Assembly (NCBI RefSeq): GCF_003626755.1
Contig: NZ_RBCJ01000002.1
Span: 248,001-312,000, forward strand
Direction: 5' to 3'
DNA from: Ulvibacterium marinum
GTDB lineage: Bacteria > Bacteroidota > Bacteroidia > Flavobacteriales > Flavobacteriaceae
Length of the DNA: 64,000 nt
A model generated the notes under the pieces. It made no database searches, was not told the origin of the DNA, and was given only the letters and a program-made list of their open reading frames with translations. Positions 10,201 through 19,383 of the stretch are shown here, in pieces (the stretch's first letter is position 1; the number at the start of each line of letters is the position of its first letter). A program made the position numbers and the translations under genes.

Positions 10201-10592
10201 CCTTGCACTACCAAGCTACGGAATTTCGTTCAGGTATTTTTATCAATGGAGGAAACGATTCTTTTTCTTTTCGACCGTTTAACAATAAAGTACAGCAATC
10301 ACCAATAAACAGCGTACTTTTCGATGATTTTGATGCTGATGGGAACAAAGATTTAGTTCTCGCCGGAAACAACTATCAATCGGAGGTGGAGACTACGCGT
10401 GCCGATGCCGGTATAGGCTCTTTCCTGAAGGGAGACGGTCAAGGAGGTTTCGTGTTAATCCCAAATTCTGAATCTGGTTTTTTTGCGGATAAAGACGTTA
10501 GAAATATGATTACATTAAATACTCCAACGGATAAATTGTTGATGGTAATCAACAATAATGACTACCATGATATTTTTAAGGTAGAAAATTGA
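7227..10592 (+). CDS. CRTAC1-like FG-GAP/VCBS and ASPIC/UnbV lipoprotein
   Basis: Large exported lipoprotein of 1121 residues with a signal peptide ending MIIAC (Cys 30). From about residue 75 there are many FG-GAP/VCBS blades with calcium-binding Asp loops (DINNDGLVDLYF, DVNNDGFLDIYV, DLDNDGDLDVVV). An ASPIC/UnbV-type segment around residues 530-625 ends near ITKLIILWPDGKQEV. A second propeller-like repeat set runs from about 650 to the end. Proteins of this layout are common beside SusC/SusD systems and are thought to work at the cell surface; a binding role is inference. The regulator gene starts 4 bases after its stop, so the two are probably cotranscribed. Confidence 0.85.
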   Translation: MHMTRHLCFLTILWHHRAWSFLLVLMIIACDESKEGLIDSQATKMQPKLFTSISSSQSGIDFVNILEETLESNYYQYMYTYIGGGVASGDINNDGLVDLYFTSNSSEDKLYLNLGEFKFKEISLGAGISKNDGFNTGVTMVDVNNDGFLDIYVSRGGWKDGNNKFANLLYINNGDLTFTERAEELGLADANRTIQATFFDYDKDNDLDVYVSNTPDITSRTQVLDLDKIQKDPKTLELKGSDRLYNNDGTGHFTDVSDKAGLQYDIGFGLNPQVGDLNNDGWLDVYVCNDFNVPDLAYINNGDGTFTESRDKLFKHMSFNSMGSDMADINNDGLLDLMTLDMNPEDYVRSKTTMAMTSVDQFELMVEKGYHYQYMHNMLQLNNGNGTFSEISKMAGMANTDWSWALLSADFDLDGYNDIYVTNGVFRDVIDRDKNNEILEILRENGRKPTSEDFLRFAKILPQQKLNNYFFKNNGDTTYEDVSIHWADSILTFSNGAIYSDLDNDGDLDVVVNNINEKATLLKNNASDLEIGNFLKLSFKGPEKNPNGLGVIAKVYLKDNECQVRQLINTRGFLSSVSNVLHFGIEKENEITKLIILWPDGKQEVLTEVTVNQLLTVDYANAVDETEDDMLPTKSLFSKLPSAHKHIDPYFNDYNLQVLLPHKLSQTGPGVAKADVDGDGLEDVYIGGGRGQSGQLLLGGPNGSFRSKNISAFTRDAQHEDQAAAFLDVDSDGDLDLYVVSGSYEYYQNPRLLQDRLYLNDGKGDFSKSDQLPDMLTSGSVVVQNDYDQDGDIDLFVGGRVIPGKYPYAPTSYLLLNNGSTFDIATRELAPELETIGMVTDAVWKDINGDSKIDLIVTGEWMGIEVFINEGNKLVKNSDYNSLSAVKGWWNELLVADIDNDGDQDIIAGNLGLNYKFHASKEEPFDVYTTDFDFNGSVDVVLAKKYNGKQVPVRGKSCMTQQLPHLASKIPTYTDFASKDLEGIVGKRLENALHYQATEFRSGIFINGGNDSFSFRPFNNKVQQSPINSVLFDDFDADGNKDLVLAGNNYQSEVETTRADAGIGSFLKGDGQGGFVLIPNSESGFFADKDVRNMITLNTPTDKLLMVINNNDYHDIFKVEN

Positions 10593-10596
10593 TTTG

Positions 10597-12231
10597 ATGT
10601 TCCGAAACCAAAAAACATACCCATCTCTTGTTATTTTTTGGTTGTACTGTTTTTTCTTTCTAAGGGTTGGGCATACCCAGGACAGTATCGATAGACCTTT
10701 ATTGGACGCTGTGGGCACTGCCAAAGTGATGAGATATCAAAACCCGGATAGTTCAGTGATCCTATTACAGGAGGCTTATAATGAATCCATATCTGTCGGC
10801 GATACCCTTCAAGCGATAAATGCATTGTTGGAAATGACCGATGTTTATGGGCATCAAGCCAATTATGCCAAATCATATGATTATTTCTGGGATGTTCTTT
10901 TTTTGTCGGATAACATTAAGAACGATTCCCTAAGGGCTATTATTTACTATCGCTTGGGCCGCATGTACAGTTTTTACAAGCGTAGGGAAGATGCATTCAA
11001 ATATTTGCAGACCTCTTTGGATATCAACAAAAACTTGGTGAGCAACGGAAAAATGGACAAGGCCTATTTGGTACAGAACTACTACGCCTTCTGTAATACC
11101 TATAGGGAATTGGATGAGCCCAAAACGGCTAAGATTTATCTGGATAGTTGCTTTACATACTATAAGAATGTTCCTGGACAGGTAAATATGGCCTCTCTAA
11201 AGTTTGAAAAAGCCTTTATTTTGGGTCAGGAAGGAAAGACCAGTGAGGCCTTGCAGATCATGAAGGAAGTAGAACCTTGGTTTTTGGAGAACCTACCTTC
11301 ATATTTGGTTCTTGTATATACCTATTGGGGAGATATGTTCCGCAGCGTATCGAATTTTCAGGAAAGTGAATCCTATTATAACAAAGCACTGGAAATTTCA
11401 GACACCTATAATAGTCATATAGATTTTACACCTTTGGTTTATGAAAGGTTATCCGATTTATATCTAAAGACCGGAGACTATCAAAATGCTTTTGAAAACC
11501 AACGGGCCTCAAAAAATCTTGATGCCCAATTTTTTGATAGTCGCAGTGAGAGAAATAAGCCCTTGTTGGAAATAAAGGATGAATTTCGCCGGGAAAAGGA
11601 GCGCCAGGAAAAATTGATACAGCAACAGCGTTTGGAACAATTGGAACAGGAGGATAAAATTTCCTTGCTTCAGCGAATCATTTTATTAGGCAGCTTAATT
11701 TTCTTAATAATCATCGGCCTTATCTATGTAAAGCACCTTCGCTCCAAGCATAAGGCGGAGAAACAACTGATCCGCCGTAATAAAGAACTTGAGATACAAA
11801 AGGCGGAAGAACTCTTGGAACTCAAAAACAAAGAACTTGCCACATCTGCCCTGCAGCTAGTAGAGAAAGATGAATTTTTGCAAATGTTGAAAGATAAACT
11901 CAAAAAGAATGGAGAGAGTGTAAAGGCTTCGGAACTGAATCAAGTACTTAAATCCATTTCTGTGAGCAATACTAGTAACTGGGAAGAGTTCAAACTACGA
12001 TTCACCGCAGTCAATGAAAAATTCTACAAAGAATTGATTCAAAGATATCCTAAGCTCACGCAAAGCGACCAAAAAATTTGTGCCTTGATCAAGCTTAATT
12101 TTTCCAGTAAGGATATGGCAAGACTTCTGGGAATATCCGTTGAATCCGTACATACCGCACGTTATCGACTTAGAAAAAAAATGGGCCTGGACCGAAGTAT
12201 AAATCTTGAGGAATACATTGCAAGTATGTAA
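10597..12231 (+). CDS. TPR-transmembrane-HTH (LuxR-type) regulator
   Basis: Membrane-anchored regulator of a type frequent in Bacteroidota. It has an N-terminal signal peptide (to about GHTQ, residue 28) and extracytoplasmic TPR-like helical repeats (about 50-300). A charged coiled coil follows, then a membrane helix at about 358-377 and a second coiled coil. The C-terminal HTH of the LuxR/GerE kind contains LTQSDQKICALI and SSKDMARLLGISVESVHTAR. It probably senses a periplasmic signal and acts on nearby promoters; targets are not known. I chose the ATG at 10597 over the TTG just before it. A paired direct repeat lies in the gap downstream (12260-12301), before the GH117 operon. Confidence 0.85.
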   Translation: MFRNQKTYPSLVIFWLYCFFFLRVGHTQDSIDRPLLDAVGTAKVMRYQNPDSSVILLQEAYNESISVGDTLQAINALLEMTDVYGHQANYAKSYDYFWDVLFLSDNIKNDSLRAIIYYRLGRMYSFYKRREDAFKYLQTSLDINKNLVSNGKMDKAYLVQNYYAFCNTYRELDEPKTAKIYLDSCFTYYKNVPGQVNMASLKFEKAFILGQEGKTSEALQIMKEVEPWFLENLPSYLVLVYTYWGDMFRSVSNFQESESYYNKALEISDTYNSHIDFTPLVYERLSDLYLKTGDYQNAFENQRASKNLDAQFFDSRSERNKPLLEIKDEFRREKERQEKLIQQQRLEQLEQEDKISLLQRIILLGSLIFLIIIGLIYVKHLRSKHKAEKQLIRRNKELEIQKAEELLELKNKELATSALQLVEKDEFLQMLKDKLKKNGESVKASELNQVLKSISVSNTSNWEEFKLRFTAVNEKFYKELIQRYPKLTQSDQKICALIKLNFSSKDMARLLGISVESVHTARYRLRKKMGLDRSINLEEYIASM

Positions 12232-12259
12232 GGACTGGATATCTTATCCCAATCAAGCG

Positions 12260-12301
12260 TTGTACAGTTTTTGTCTAGTGATCTTTGGATGATTGTACAG
12301 T
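12260..12301 (+). promoter_or_regulatory. Paired direct repeat TTGTACAGT upstream of the GH117 operon
   Basis: The 9-mer TTGTACAGT occurs exactly at 12260-12268 and again at 12293-12301, start to start 33 bp, about three helical turns. Each copy contains the palindrome TGTACA. A near-consensus minus-7 element (TACTTTGG) follows at 12311-12318. It lies 145-186 bases before the first GH117 start and could be a tandem activator site. The repeats are seen; the role is inference. Confidence 0.45.
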
Positions 12302-12445
12302 CTAAAATCATACTTTGGAGCGTTGAAAATGACAGTTTCTAAATACTTCAAAGTGTAATCGGAATAAAGAAAGAGTACCCCTCTTTTTAAAGAATCTGAA
12401 ATAGCAATTTTTGGCAATAATTACAATAAACTGCAAATAACCAAT

Positions 12446-13672
12446 ATGACACTATTTAAAAAAATGTTACTCTTAGCTGGTCCGGTTTTACTAATTTCCT
12501 GCAATTCAACGTCAGAACCACCCAGTGAAAACAAAGTTGAATCCGCAACCGAACATAAAATGAAGATTACCGATAAACAAATCGACCATTTGGGTATTAC
12601 CAACAAAGAATTTTTGAGCGCTGCTTCCAAAAGAGCTTTGCAATGGCCGGATATTGGTAACGAGTGGTTTATAGAATTCAGTGGGCCACAGCCTTTAAAG
12701 GGCGATTTAGCCTATGAAAAAGGAGTTGTTCGCCGCGATCCAAGTGCCATGATCAAGGAAAATGGTAAATACTATGTGTGGTATTCAAAAAGTACCGGCC
12801 CTACCCAAGGCTTTGGTGGAGATATAGAAAATGATAAGGTATTTCCATGGGACCGCTGCGACATTTGGTATGCCACCTCGGAAGATGGGATTACATGGAA
12901 AGAAGAAGGATTGGCCGTGGCGCGAGGAAAAAAAGGGGAATATGACGATAGATCGGTTTTCACGGTCGAAATTATGAAGAATGATGGAAAATATTACCTC
13001 TGCTACCAAACGGTAAAATCGCCGTACAATGTTCGGGTCAAGAATCAAATTGGTTTGGCGTGGGCCGATTCGCCGGATGGACCTTGGACCAAGAGCAAAG
13101 AGCCCATCTTAAGCCCTGCGGACAACGGTGTGTGGAAAGGAGAGGAACAAAATCGTTTTATGGTGGAAAAAAAAGGAGATTTTGACAGCCATAAGGTACA
13201 CGACCCATGTATACTTCCATATCAAGGGAAATTCTACCTCTATTATAAAGGAGAGCAAATGGGCGAACAAATTACCTTTGGCGGTCGGCAAATACGGCAT
13301 GGAGTCGCCATTGCCGATAATCCCAAAGGACCTTACGTAAAATCCCCGTACAACCCAATTAGCAATAGCGGGCATGAAATCTGTGTTTGGCCTTATAATG
13401 GTGGTATTGCCTCATTGATTACCACAGATGGGCCGGAAAAAAACACGATTCAATGGGCTCCCGATGGAATTAATTTTGAAATCGTGTCTTCCATAAAGGA
13501 TGCTCCACATGCCATTGGTCTAAATAGAAGTGCCGATAACGAAAAGGAACCTACTGAGATTCTTCGTTGGGGGCTTACACATATTTACAATAATGGGGAC
13601 GAGCAAAGTATTATGCGGTTTACTTCAAGGCGTAGAACCTCACATACGGCCAAAGGGGAAGCATCAAAATAG
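12446..13672 (+). CDS. GH117-family lipoprotein, putative 3,6-anhydro-L-galactosidase (copy 1)
   Basis: Exo-acting glycosidase that in characterised family members removes the terminal 3,6-anhydro-L-galactose from neoagaro-oligosaccharides. Signal peptide with lipobox LISC (Cys 19). The N-terminal helical segment with LSAASKRAL and EWF, used for dimer exchange in GH117, is present (about 55-75). The five-bladed propeller motifs RDPSA (about 97), [12 protein letters not shown] (about 251) and SGHE (about 308) match the conserved Asp/His active-site pattern. It is the first gene of the L-AHG operon. Not every GH117 clade is active on agar oligosaccharides, so the exact substrate is open. No truncation; 408 residues is normal. 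Confidence 0.88.
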   Translation: MTLFKKMLLLAGPVLLISCNSTSEPPSENKVESATEHKMKITDKQIDHLGITNKEFLSAASKRALQWPDIGNEWFIEFSGPQPLKGDLAYEKGVVRRDPSAMIKENGKYYVWYSKSTGPTQGFGGDIENDKVFPWDRCDIWYATSEDGITWKEEGLAVARGKKGEYDDRSVFTVEIMKNDGKYYLCYQTVKSPYNVRVKNQIGLAWADSPDGPWTKSKEPILSPADNGVWKGEEQNRFMVEKKGDFDSHKVHDPCILPYQGKFYLYYKGEQMGEQITFGGRQIRHGVAIADNPKGPYVKSPYNPISNSGHEICVWPYNGGIASLITTDGPEKNTIQWAPDGINFEIVSSIKDAPHAIGLNRSADNEKEPTEILRWGLTHIYNNGDEQSIMRFTSRRRTSHTAKGEASK

Positions 13673-13706
13673 TGAGCATAGAAGCATAAAAATTCAAAGA
13701 CAGAAG

Positions 13707-14723
13707 ATGAAAGCAACGGTTTACCAAGGAAATAAAACCTTTTCAGTCATAGAAAGGGAAATGGAGACACCTTCAAAAGGAGAGGTGAGGATCAAAGTGG
13801 CTTATTCCGGTGTATGTGGCACGGATGTACACATTTATCACGGGATGATGGACAAGCGGGTGAACGTTCCGGTCACTATTGGTCATGAAATGTCCGGTAT
13901 CATTGATGCTATCGGCGAAGGGGTATCCGACTTTTCCGTTGGGGAAAAAGTTGTAGTACGGCCTTTGGATGATCGGGGTGTAAAACCTTCCGATAAGGGC
14001 TTCAATCATATTTGCGAGGATTTAAAATTTATTGGTATCGACAGTCCGGGATCTATGCAACAATATTGGAATGTACCGGCCTTTACCCTACACAAGTTGA
14101 AACAAGAAACGGATTTAAAATTGGCCGCTTTAATAGAACCGCTTGCCGTGGCGGTACATGACGTACGCCTAAGCGGATTGGTAGCTGGGGAGACGGCCGT
14201 TGTTCTAGGTGGTGGACCTATAGGTCTTCTTGTTGCTCTGGTCGCCAAGGAGACAGGGGCAGATGTCATTGTTTCCGAAGTAAATGAAAATCGGATTTTA
14301 AAGGCCCGGGAATTGGGATTAAACGCAGTGAACCCTACAAAAATAGATCTGATCGGTTACGTTCAGGAACGGACAAAAGGTCGCAAAGCGGATGTAGTCT
14401 TTGAAGTGGCCGGAGTACAGCCGGCACTGGATGTTATGACGGAAATTGCAGGGATACGTGGACGTATTTTGATGGTCGCTATTCACGGACAGAAAAGAGA
14501 GGTTGACCTCTTCAAGTTTTTTTGGAAGGAATTGAAGTTGATCGGCGCAAGGGTTTACGAAAAGGAGGACTATGAAAAGGCGATTGCCCTTATTACCGCC
14601 AATGAATTACCATTTGAGGAAATGATTACGGACGTACAACCATTAAGCAACATTCAACAGGTTTTTGAGAATATTGATAACAATCCTGACGGTATGAAAG
14701 TGCTTATGGATTGCCAGGCTTAA
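13707..14723 (+). CDS. Zinc-type medium-chain alcohol dehydrogenase, likely KDGal 5-dehydrogenase
   Basis: Cytoplasmic NAD(P)-dependent MDR enzyme of the threonine/sorbitol dehydrogenase type. Catalytic-zinc motifs CGTD (about 37-40) and GHE (about 62-64) are present, with the dinucleotide motif VVLGGGPIGLL at about 168-178. By context it may oxidise 2-keto-3-deoxy-L-galactonate at C5 to the 2,5-diketo acid, the step between the cycloisomerase and the KduD-like reductase in the L-AHG pathway. The usual four-cysteine structural-zinc loop is missing: the region after RPLDDRG keeps only one Cys (ICED). The ATG at 13707 is chosen because the family starts with MKATVY; the upstream in-frame extension reads through the GH117 gene in another frame. 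Confidence 0.82.
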   Translation: MKATVYQGNKTFSVIEREMETPSKGEVRIKVAYSGVCGTDVHIYHGMMDKRVNVPVTIGHEMSGIIDAIGEGVSDFSVGEKVVVRPLDDRGVKPSDKGFNHICEDLKFIGIDSPGSMQQYWNVPAFTLHKLKQETDLKLAALIEPLAVAVHDVRLSGLVAGETAVVLGGGPIGLLVALVAKETGADVIVSEVNENRILKARELGLNAVNPTKIDLIGYVQERTKGRKADVVFEVAGVQPALDVMTEIAGIRGRILMVAIHGQKREVDLFKFFWKELKLIGARVYEKEDYEKAIALITANELPFEEMITDVQPLSNIQQVFENIDNNPDGMKVLMDCQA

Positions 14724-14741
14724 AAAGGAGTGGACAAAGAA

Positions 14742-15929
14742 ATGAAAAAATATACGGTTTTAGTTTTGGGACTACTTTGCATTGGTATTTCTTGTAACAC
14801 TTCCAAGGAAAAGAAGGAGAAAGCAGTTACCGATATTCCTTTTTCGGAGAAAACCGTAAAACAATTAGGAATTACAAACAAAGACAGCCTTAGTGCCGCA
14901 TCCAAGAGAGCTCTTGAAATGGGTTATGATGCAGGGCCGGAATGGTGGACCAAGTTTCGCATTTCGGATATAAAAGGAGATTTAGGGTTAGAGGAAGGTG
15001 CTATTAAAAGGGATCCAAGCGCTGTAATTAAAGTTGATGGAACATACTATGTCTACTATACAAAAAGCTTTGGAAGGTCATTTGGATTTAATACAGGTGA
15101 CCCATCAAAAAAAGTGTTCCCATGGGACTTATCGGAAGTATGGTGTGCAAAGTCAAAAGACGGTTATACTTGGAAAGATGTTGGTTTGGCCGTTGGCCGA
15201 GGAGAAACAGGATCATATGACGATCGTGCCGTGTTCACCCCTGAAGTATTGGCACATAAGGAAAAGTATTATCTCGTATATCAGACGGTGAAAGCCCCTT
15301 ATGCGAATCGTGTAAAAAATCAAATAGGAATGGCAATAGCCGATTCTCCCGAAGGACCGTGGAAAAAGTTAGCTGAGCCAATTCTATCTCCAGCCACCAA
15401 TGGAAAATGGTTAGGTGAAGAGGACAACCGTTTTCTAGTAGTCGAAAAAGGCGATTTCGATAGTCAAAAAGTACATGACCCCTGTTTAATGTTTTATAGA
15501 AATAAGTTCTATCTCTATTACAAGGGTGAACGTATGGGTGAAGGTCACACCTTGGGAGGCCGCGAAATCAAATGGGGTGTGGCCATCGCGGATATTATTA
15601 CAGGCCCATACAAGAAGTCGTCCTACAACCCTGTGACCAATAGTGGACATGAAGTCTGTGTTTGGCCGTACCAAAATGGAATCGCGGCAATGTTGACTTC
15701 CGATGGACCTGAAAACAATACGATACAGTGGTCTCCAGATGGAATTAATTTTGAAATTAGGTCACATATCGGTGGGCGTACAAAACCACCTCATGCAGCG
15801 GGTCTGGCGAGGTCTTTGGATACTGAAAAAGCTCCGTTAGCTGCTTTGGAATGGGGATTGTGCTTTGACCACAAAGATGGTTGGGATTATATCAAAAGAT
15901 TTGAAACTTATGTAAAAAAAGCATTGTAA
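14742..15929 (+). CDS. GH117-family lipoprotein, putative 3,6-anhydro-L-galactosidase (copy 2)
   Basis: Paralogue of the GH117 gene 1 kb upstream and colinear over its whole length. Signal peptide ends GISC. The N-terminal LSAASKRAL helix, [17 protein letters not shown] and SGHE motifs are all kept, so the active site looks intact. The ATG at 14742 is preferred to the GTG at 14730: an AAGGAG sequence ends at 14730, a good distance from the ATG. Copy 1 has GNEWFIEF where this one has GPEWWTKF, which suggests different subsite preference. It follows the dehydrogenase gene by 18 bases in the same operon. Confidence 0.88.
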   Translation: MKKYTVLVLGLLCIGISCNTSKEKKEKAVTDIPFSEKTVKQLGITNKDSLSAASKRALEMGYDAGPEWWTKFRISDIKGDLGLEEGAIKRDPSAVIKVDGTYYVYYTKSFGRSFGFNTGDPSKKVFPWDLSEVWCAKSKDGYTWKDVGLAVGRGETGSYDDRAVFTPEVLAHKEKYYLVYQTVKAPYANRVKNQIGMAIADSPEGPWKKLAEPILSPATNGKWLGEEDNRFLVVEKGDFDSQKVHDPCLMFYRNKFYLYYKGERMGEGHTLGGREIKWGVAIADIITGPYKKSSYNPVTNSGHEVCVWPYQNGIAAMLTSDGPENNTIQWSPDGINFEIRSHIGGRTKPPHAAGLARSLDTEKAPLAALEWGLCFDHKDGWDYIKRFETYVKKAL

Positions 15930-15993
15930 AGTAAATTTTAGTAATAATCAAAAGGATTCCGATTTTAACTGGAATGGCATTAAAAATATTAAG

Positions 15994-16764
15994 ATGAACG
16001 TATTGAATCAATTCAGCCTCAAAGGAAAAACCGCACTCGTTACCGGATGTAAACGCGGTATAGGAAAGGCTATGGCACTGGGCTTGGCCGAGGCGGGCGC
16101 TGATATCATTGGGGTAAGTGCCTCTTTGGAAAAACATGGTAGTATCGTGCAACAAGAGGTAGAGGGAATTGGAAGAAAATTCAAAGCCTATACTTGCGAT
16201 TTTGGAAACCGCGAGGCCTTATATGAATTCATTGCGCAAGTGAAGGACGATTTTCCAAAAATCGATATTTTGGTAAACAACGCAGGTACAATTTTGAGGG
16301 CACCGGCAGTAGAACATTCTGATGAGTATTGGGATAAGGTAATCGAGGTAAATCAGACCGCACAATTCGTTCTTACCCGGGAAATAGGAAAGGAAATGGT
16401 TAAAAATGGTGCTGGGAAAGTTGTATTTACCGCTTCGTTGTTGACTTTTCAAGGTGGAATTACCGTTCCTGGATATGCGGCCAGTAAGGGTGCCATAGGA
16501 CAAATGACGATGGCCTTTGCCAACGAATGGGCCGGTACGGGAGTCAATGTAAATGCTATTGCCCCGGGTTACATCAGTACCGATAATACGGAGGCTTTAC
16601 GGAACAATCCGGAAAGGAACGATTCCATTTTAGCTCGTATCCCTGCAGGTCGTTGGGGCCAACCTGAGGATTTCAAGGGGCCTATCGTATTTCTATGCTC
16701 AGATGCTTCCAATTACATGAATGGAACCACCATGCTGGTCGATGGTGGATGGATGGGTAGATAA
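15994..16764 (+). CDS. kduD: KduD-like 2-keto-3-deoxygluconate 5-dehydrogenase (SDR)
   Basis: Classical short-chain dehydrogenase that interconverts 2,5-diketo-3-deoxygluconate and KDG. It shows TGCKRGIGKAMALG (nucleotide binding, about 18-31), NNAG, Ser in TASLLTFQGG, and YAASK as catalytic Tyr/Lys. INVNAIAPGY-like and IPAGRWGQPED segments, and the C-terminal DGGWMGR, closely match the KduD subfamily. In this operon it probably reduces the diketo acid made by the MDR enzyme. The start at 15994 gives the usual MNVLNQFSLKGK beginning. Cytoplasmic, 256 residues. Confidence 0.85.
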   Translation: MNVLNQFSLKGKTALVTGCKRGIGKAMALGLAEAGADIIGVSASLEKHGSIVQQEVEGIGRKFKAYTCDFGNREALYEFIAQVKDDFPKIDILVNNAGTILRAPAVEHSDEYWDKVIEVNQTAQFVLTREIGKEMVKNGAGKVVFTASLLTFQGGITVPGYAASKGAIGQMTMAFANEWAGTGVNVNAIAPGYISTDNTEALRNNPERNDSILARIPAGRWGQPEDFKGPIVFLCSDASNYMNGTTMLVDGGWMGR

Positions 16765-16827
16765 ATCAAGAACATTTCGATCCAAACGGATCGGGAATAT
16801 AAAAGATTAACCGAATCAATATATATC

Positions 16828-18282
16828 ATGTCAAAAATCAAAGAATACCAATTATTCATTGATGGAAAATGGATTCCTTCAGCTTCCGGAGAAACCATTG
16901 ATGTAATCAATCCCTCCACAGAGGAAGTAGTGGCCAAAGTGCAGAACGGTACTATTGAGGAAGCTCAAATGACGTTGGAAGCGGCTGAGCTGGCACAAAA
17001 GTCTTGGCGAAAACTACCAGCGCGCCAACGTGCCGAAATTTTATACAGACTAGCCGATGAAATCAAGGAGAACGCCGATTATTTGGCCGAGCTCTTGGTA
17101 AAGGAACAGGGCAAATTGCTAAAGGTCGCGCAAATGGAAGTAGCAGTGACGGCCTCATTTATTGAATACGCTTGTGAGGGTGCCCGAAGAATTGAAGGAG
17201 ATATTATTCCTTCGGACAATCCAAACGAACAGATTTGGATTCAAAAGGTACCCCGCGGCGTAGTAGTCGCCATAACCGCATGGAACTTTCCGTTTGCTTT
17301 GGCAGGGCGCAAGCTAGGCCCTGCCCTGGTTGCTGGGAATACATTAGTGATCAAACCCACTTCCGAAACACCATTGGCCACTTTGGAGCTTGGAAATCTG
17401 GCAATAAAAGCGGGTCTGCCCAATGGGGTTCTCAATATCCTTACAGGGCCTGGTAGAGCTATGGGCAATGCATTGGTAGAAAGTTCCATAACCAAAATGG
17501 TGACCATGACAGGCTCTACACCCGTAGGACAACAAATAGCGCGCAACGCGGCCCAAAACTTGACCCATGTGCAGCTGGAACTGGGGGGTAAAGCACCATT
17601 TATTGTTTTTAAGGATGCCGATTTGGATGAAGCCGTTGACGCGGCCTTACATTCCCGTTTCGATAACTGCGGACAGGTATGCACCTGCAATGAAAGAATG
17701 TATGTTCATGAAGATATCTATGATGTCTTTATGGAAAAATTTATTACGAAAACAAAGGCCCTAAAAGTAGGCGATCCGATGCTTGAGGAAACGGATATGG
17801 GGCCGAAGGTCAATGCGGCGGAATTAAAACATATGGAACACCTCGTTGCTGTTAGTTTAAAGGAAGGAGCCACTTTGGCTACCGGGGGTGCACGCCCCAA
17901 AGGGAATCAGTTCGAAAAGGGATTTTGGTTTGAACCGACCGTACTCACCGATGTAACACAAGATATGACCATAGTTCATGAAGAGTCCTTTGGACCTATT
18001 TTGCCAGTTTTGAAGTTCAGGACCTTTGATGAAGTCATGGGCTATGCCAATGACTGTGATTACGGTCTAGCGGCCATGGTCTTTACAAATGATATGAACA
18101 CCATCATGAAGTGCAATGATGAATTGGAATACGGTGAGATTTATGTAAACCGTGGTCATGGGGAACAGCATCAAGGTTTTCACAATGGGCATAAATTATC
18201 GGGAAGTGGTGGCGAAGACGGCAAATATGGTTTCGAGCAGTATTTGGAAAAAAAGACATTTTACATCAGACATAAGGCCTAG
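16828..18282 (+). CDS. NAD(P)-dependent aldehyde dehydrogenase, likely 3,6-anhydro-L-galactose dehydrogenase
   Basis: Cytoplasmic aldehyde dehydrogenase of the lactaldehyde (AldA) type, 484 residues. The catalytic Glu in LELGGKAP (about 253), the catalytic Cys in NCGQVCTCNER (about 284-288) and the cofactor region TGSTPVGQ are visible. By context it oxidises L-AHG to 3,6-anhydro-L-galactonate, the first committed step. Its stop codon is immediately followed by the ATG of the cycloisomerase (no gap), so the two are translated together. In known agar users the same two activities are consecutive steps. Substrate is inferred from context, not from a specific residue. Confidence 0.85.
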   Translation: MSKIKEYQLFIDGKWIPSASGETIDVINPSTEEVVAKVQNGTIEEAQMTLEAAELAQKSWRKLPARQRAEILYRLADEIKENADYLAELLVKEQGKLLKVAQMEVAVTASFIEYACEGARRIEGDIIPSDNPNEQIWIQKVPRGVVVAITAWNFPFALAGRKLGPALVAGNTLVIKPTSETPLATLELGNLAIKAGLPNGVLNILTGPGRAMGNALVESSITKMVTMTGSTPVGQQIARNAAQNLTHVQLELGGKAPFIVFKDADLDEAVDAALHSRFDNCGQVCTCNERMYVHEDIYDVFMEKFITKTKALKVGDPMLEETDMGPKVNAAELKHMEHLVAVSLKEGATLATGGARPKGNQFEKGFWFEPTVLTDVTQDMTIVHEESFGPILPVLKFRTFDEVMGYANDCDYGLAAMVFTNDMNTIMKCNDELEYGEIYVNRGHGEQHQGFHNGHKLSGSGGEDGKYGFEQYLEKKTFYIRHKA

Positions 18283-19374
18283 ATGTTTACACGGATAAAG
18301 ACCATTGACTGTAACCTGTTCAGAGTGCCTTTGCCAGAGGTTATGAACGATGCCAAACATGGAGACCATACCCATTTTGAGTTGGTTACGACAACCATAC
18401 AACTGGAAGATGGCGCTCTGGGAACGGGTTATACGTATACCGGTGGAAAGGGTGGGCAGGCCATAAAAGCGATGGTCGTTCATGATATTGCTCCGGCCCT
18501 TATCGGAAAGGACGGCAATGACATAGATGCACTCTATGATTTCATGGAATGGCATATGCATTATGTTGGGAGGGGCGGCATTGTCTCCTTTGCCATTTCA
18601 ACTATTGATATTGCCCTGTGGGACATCAAATGCAGGAAATCTGGACTTCCATTATGGAAAATGGCCGGAGGTGCTGGGAATACCTGTAAGGCGTATTGTG
18701 GCGGAATTGATTTGCAGTTTCCTATTCCCAAACTTCTAAAGAAAATGGAAGGTTATTTATCCTCGGGGTTTAATGCCGTAAAGATAAAGATAGGTCGAGA
18801 GAACTTGGACGAGGATATTGAACGGATAAAAGCGGTACGGGAATATATCGGTCCTGATATTACTTTTATGGTGGATGCCAATTACTCCATGAGTGTTGAA
18901 AAGGCTATCGAGGCTATTAAGCGATTCAAGCCATACAATATTACTTGGTTTGAAGAACCTATAATTCCGGATAACTACAAGGGATTTGCCCAGATTGTTG
19001 ATGCCACCGGATTTCCCCTGGCCATGGGCGAAAATCTTCATACTATTCATGAATTCGAATATGCGGTAGAGCAAGCAAAACTTTCATATCTGCAACCAGA
19101 TGCCTCCAATTGTGGCGGGATTTCGGGCTGGTTAAAAGTTGCCCAATTGGCAAACGAAAACCACATCCCCATATGTTCCCATGGTATGCAGGAACTACAT
19201 GTAAGCTTGGTTTCCGCCCAACCCAATTCGGGCTGGCTGGAAGTGCATAGTTTCCCTATAGATCAGTATACCCACAGGCCTTTGGTGGTTGAAAATCATA
19301 GGGCCGTAGCCCCTGATACTCCGGGAGTTGGTGTTGAATTCGATTGGGCCAAACTAAGTTCCCACAAACAATAG
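18283..19374 (+). CDS. Enolase-superfamily enzyme, likely 3,6-anhydro-L-galactonate cycloisomerase
   Basis: Mandelate-racemase/muconate-lactonising type barrel of 363 residues. Acid-base Lys motif KIKIG (about 165-170), metal ligands in VDAN, WFEEP and GEN, and His in CSHGMQELH at the end of strand 7 are present. By position directly after the aldehyde dehydrogenase it should open the anhydro ring of 3,6-anhydro-L-galactonate, giving 2-keto-3-deoxy-L-galactonate. Other sugar-acid dehydratases share the fold, so the substrate is inference from the operon. Confidence 0.82.
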   Translation: MFTRIKTIDCNLFRVPLPEVMNDAKHGDHTHFELVTTTIQLEDGALGTGYTYTGGKGGQAIKAMVVHDIAPALIGKDGNDIDALYDFMEWHMHYVGRGGIVSFAISTIDIALWDIKCRKSGLPLWKMAGGAGNTCKAYCGGIDLQFPIPKLLKKMEGYLSSGFNAVKIKIGRENLDEDIERIKAVREYIGPDITFMVDANYSMSVEKAIEAIKRFKPYNITWFEEPIIPDNYKGFAQIVDATGFPLAMGENLHTIHEFEYAVEQAKLSYLQPDASNCGGISGWLKVAQLANENHIPICSHGMQELHVSLVSAQPNSGWLEVHSFPIDQYTHRPLVVENHRAVAPDTPGVGVEFDWAKLSSHKQ

Positions 19375-19383
19375 AAGGGAAGA

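Noticed and set aside
13530-13706. In-frame N-terminal extension of the MDR dehydrogenase
   Set aside because: It runs through the 3' end of the GH117 gene in another frame, and the family begins at MKATVY.
16778-16793. Hairpin CGATCC/GGATCG between the SDR and aldehyde dehydrogenase genes
   Set aside because: Only 6 bp, no T tract, and genes on both sides are clearly cotranscribed by context; not called a terminator.
17241-17690. Long open frame (149 codons) opposite the aldehyde dehydrogenase
   Set aside because: Antisense shadow of a well-conserved enzyme; low-complexity residues and no recognisable domain.
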